This document shows, piece after piece, positions 5,560 through 6,617 of a stretch of DNA of 6,617 nt. Within the stretch, counting starts at the first letter, position 1. Each line of letters begins with the position of its first letter. The translations under genes and the position numbers were made by a program. This DNA is from Candidatus Gastranaerophilales bacterium (GTDB lineage: Bacteria > Cyanobacteriota > Vampirovibrionia > Gastranaerophilales > CAJFVJ01): the NCBI GenBank assembly GCA_028694275.1, contig JAQUTS010000098.1:1-6617 (forward strand), written 5' to 3'. The notes under the pieces were generated by a model. It had not been told where the DNA came from. It saw only the letters and a program-made list of their open reading frames with translations, and searched no databases.

Positions 5560-6617
5560 ATGCAAAAAAGTTACGTTCCACTTCACCTACACACAGAATA
5601 CAGTCTTTTGGACGGAGCAATGAGGATTAAAGACCTCATAAAATTCGCCAAACAAAATGATATGCCGGCAGTTGCTATAACAGACCATGGCGTTATGTAT
5701 GGTGCAATTGAGTTTTATTGCAAAGCCAAAGAAGCAGGCGTCAAGCCTATCATCGGCTGCGAAGTCTACATAACCGATGGTGATATAAACGTAAAAGATG
5801 TCAACAACAACAAACTTTATCACCTTGTTTTGCTTGCCAAAAACAAAACAGGATACAAAAACCTAGTAAAACTTGTCAGTATCGCCCATACAGAAGGTTT
5901 TTACTACAAACCGAGGATAAATTTCGAACTTTTAAAACAACACTCAGAAGGCCTCATCTGCAACTCCGCATGCCTTGCAGGAGAAGTAATTCACACCCTT
6001 TTAAAAGGTACTTATGATGAAGCAAAAGCCGTCGCAAAAAAATACAAAGATCTCTTTGGAGAAGATTTTTATCTTGAAATGCAAGATCACGGTCTTGAAA
6101 AGCAAAAACGCACAAACCCTGATTTGATAAAAATCGCAAAAGAACTGGACATCAAACTCATAATAACAAATGACAGCCACTATCTTCGCCGTGAAGATGA
6201 AAAAATGCACGACATTTTGCTCTGCTTACAAACAGGCAGATTGTTGAATGAAACATCAAGAATGCGCTTCCCGAACAGTGAATTCTACATGAAAACCAGA
6301 GCAGAACTTGAAGCTGCTTTTTCTTGGCTGGATAAAGAAACCTTTGATCAGGCAATGGATAATACCTATGAAATTGCAGAAAAATGCAATCTCATAATTG
6401 ATATGGGCAAATCCGTACTTCCGCACTATGAAGTACCAAAAAGCCACACAATCGAATCATACCTTCATTTCAAAGTAAGAGAAGGTCTTGAAAAAAGATT
6501 CGGAGAAATAACTCCCGAAATAGAAAAACGCTACCGCTATGAGCTTGAAATCATTGAGAGTATGGGCTTTGCGGCGTATTTCTTAATCGTATGGGACTTT
6601 ATCAATTATGCAAAAGA
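5560..6617 (+). CDS. dnaE: DNA polymerase III alpha subunit, N-terminal part (runs off the window)
   Basis: The first 352 codons of the replicative polymerase, out of roughly 1150 usual for the family. The product extends leading and lagging strands in the replisome. The visible part holds the PHP domain (about 5-280) and the start of the C-family polymerase core, ending in the conserved GFAAYFLIVWDFI (336-348). The PHP motifs are complete: HLHTEYS (His9, His11), Asp18, TDHG (His43), Glu68, His88, Cys138, and NDSH (Asp205, His207). These match the nine metal ligands known from Thermus and mycobacterial DnaE, so an active PHP 3'-5' proofreading exonuclease is likely, unlike E. coli DnaE, which has lost several of them. 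The ATG at 5560 is the first start after an in-frame stop-rich leader and has no strong ribosome binding site. The gene is divergent from the 211-residue hypothetical. Confidence 0.97.
   Translation, partial: MQKSYVPLHLHTEYSLLDGAMRIKDLIKFAKQNDMPAVAITDHGVMYGAIEFYCKAKEAGVKPIIGCEVYITDGDINVKDVNNNKLYHLVLLAKNKTGYKNLVKLVSIAHTEGFYYKPRINFELLKQHSEGLICNSACLAGEVIHTLLKGTYDEAKAVAKKYKDLFGEDFYLEMQDHGLEKQKRTNPDLIKIAKELDIKLIITNDSHYLRREDEKMHDILLCLQTGRLLNETSRMRFPNSEFYMKTRAELEAAFSWLDKETFDQAMDNTYEIAEKCNLIIDMGKSVLPHYEVPKSHTIESYLHFKVREGLEKRFGEITPEIEKRYRYELEIIESMGFAAYFLIVWDFINYAK

Noticed and set aside
5587..6447. Several minus-strand open frames within dnaE
   Set aside because: They overlap the conserved PHP domain coding sequence on the other strand and have no independent support.
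1..6617. Possible stop-codon reassignment suggested by the two TAA-interrupted frames
   Set aside because: Intact genes in the same window end at TAA exactly where their families end, and followed by terminators, so TAA is a normal stop here.

Overview
The window is AT-rich bacterial DNA with tightly packed short operons on both strands. Its gene content is an unusual DUF2229-type relative of CoA-dehydratase activases, a DUF1858 CxxC protein, a GerMN-domain protein, dnaE with an intact PHP domain, and several lineage-specific hypotheticals with an N-terminal 'F-G' signature. This fits a fermentative, gut-type anaerobe. I suspect a non-photosynthetic relative of Cyanobacteria (Gastranaerophilales/Melainabacteria type), with Firmicutes as the alternative. 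This placement is inference, as no rRNA or marker protein search was possible.

Layout. Bases 1-1069 hold two minus-strand genes: a small protein with three predicted membrane segments (575-1033) and, downstream of it, a hypothetical gene that leaves the window and is broken by an in-frame TAA at 411-413. Next is a complete minus-strand tRNA-Ser(GGA) transcription unit (promoter 1349-1376, tRNA 1251-1336, hairpin terminator 1212-1248). A plus-strand gene for a cytosolic methionine-rich protein (1504-2250) follows and ends at a textbook terminator. It is followed by a single-gene unit for the activase-related protein (2388-3443). A bidirectional hairpin at 3451-3491 separates that gene from a poorly resolved minus-strand region (3512-3853). 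This region contains either a 55-residue membrane mini-protein behind a structured leader, or a decayed longer gene with two in-frame TAA codons. Upstream of it, the DUF1858 redox protein (3920-4126) has its own terminator and is divergent from a membrane-anchored GerMN protein (4266-4793). That gene converges, with a single base between stop codons, on an unrecognised 211-residue protein (4795-5430). The window closes with the first 352 codons of the replicative polymerase gene dnaE on the plus strand, divergent from the preceding gene.

The genes do not form one pathway. They look like independent housekeeping and lineage-specific units, most with visible terminators or promoters. I found no CRISPR array, insertion sequence, phage genes or defence cassette. 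The items that best reward a second look are the two interrupted reading frames, the methionine-rich protein, the shared N-terminal F-G motif in otherwise unrelated hypotheticals, and the atypical U73 of the tRNA-Ser.
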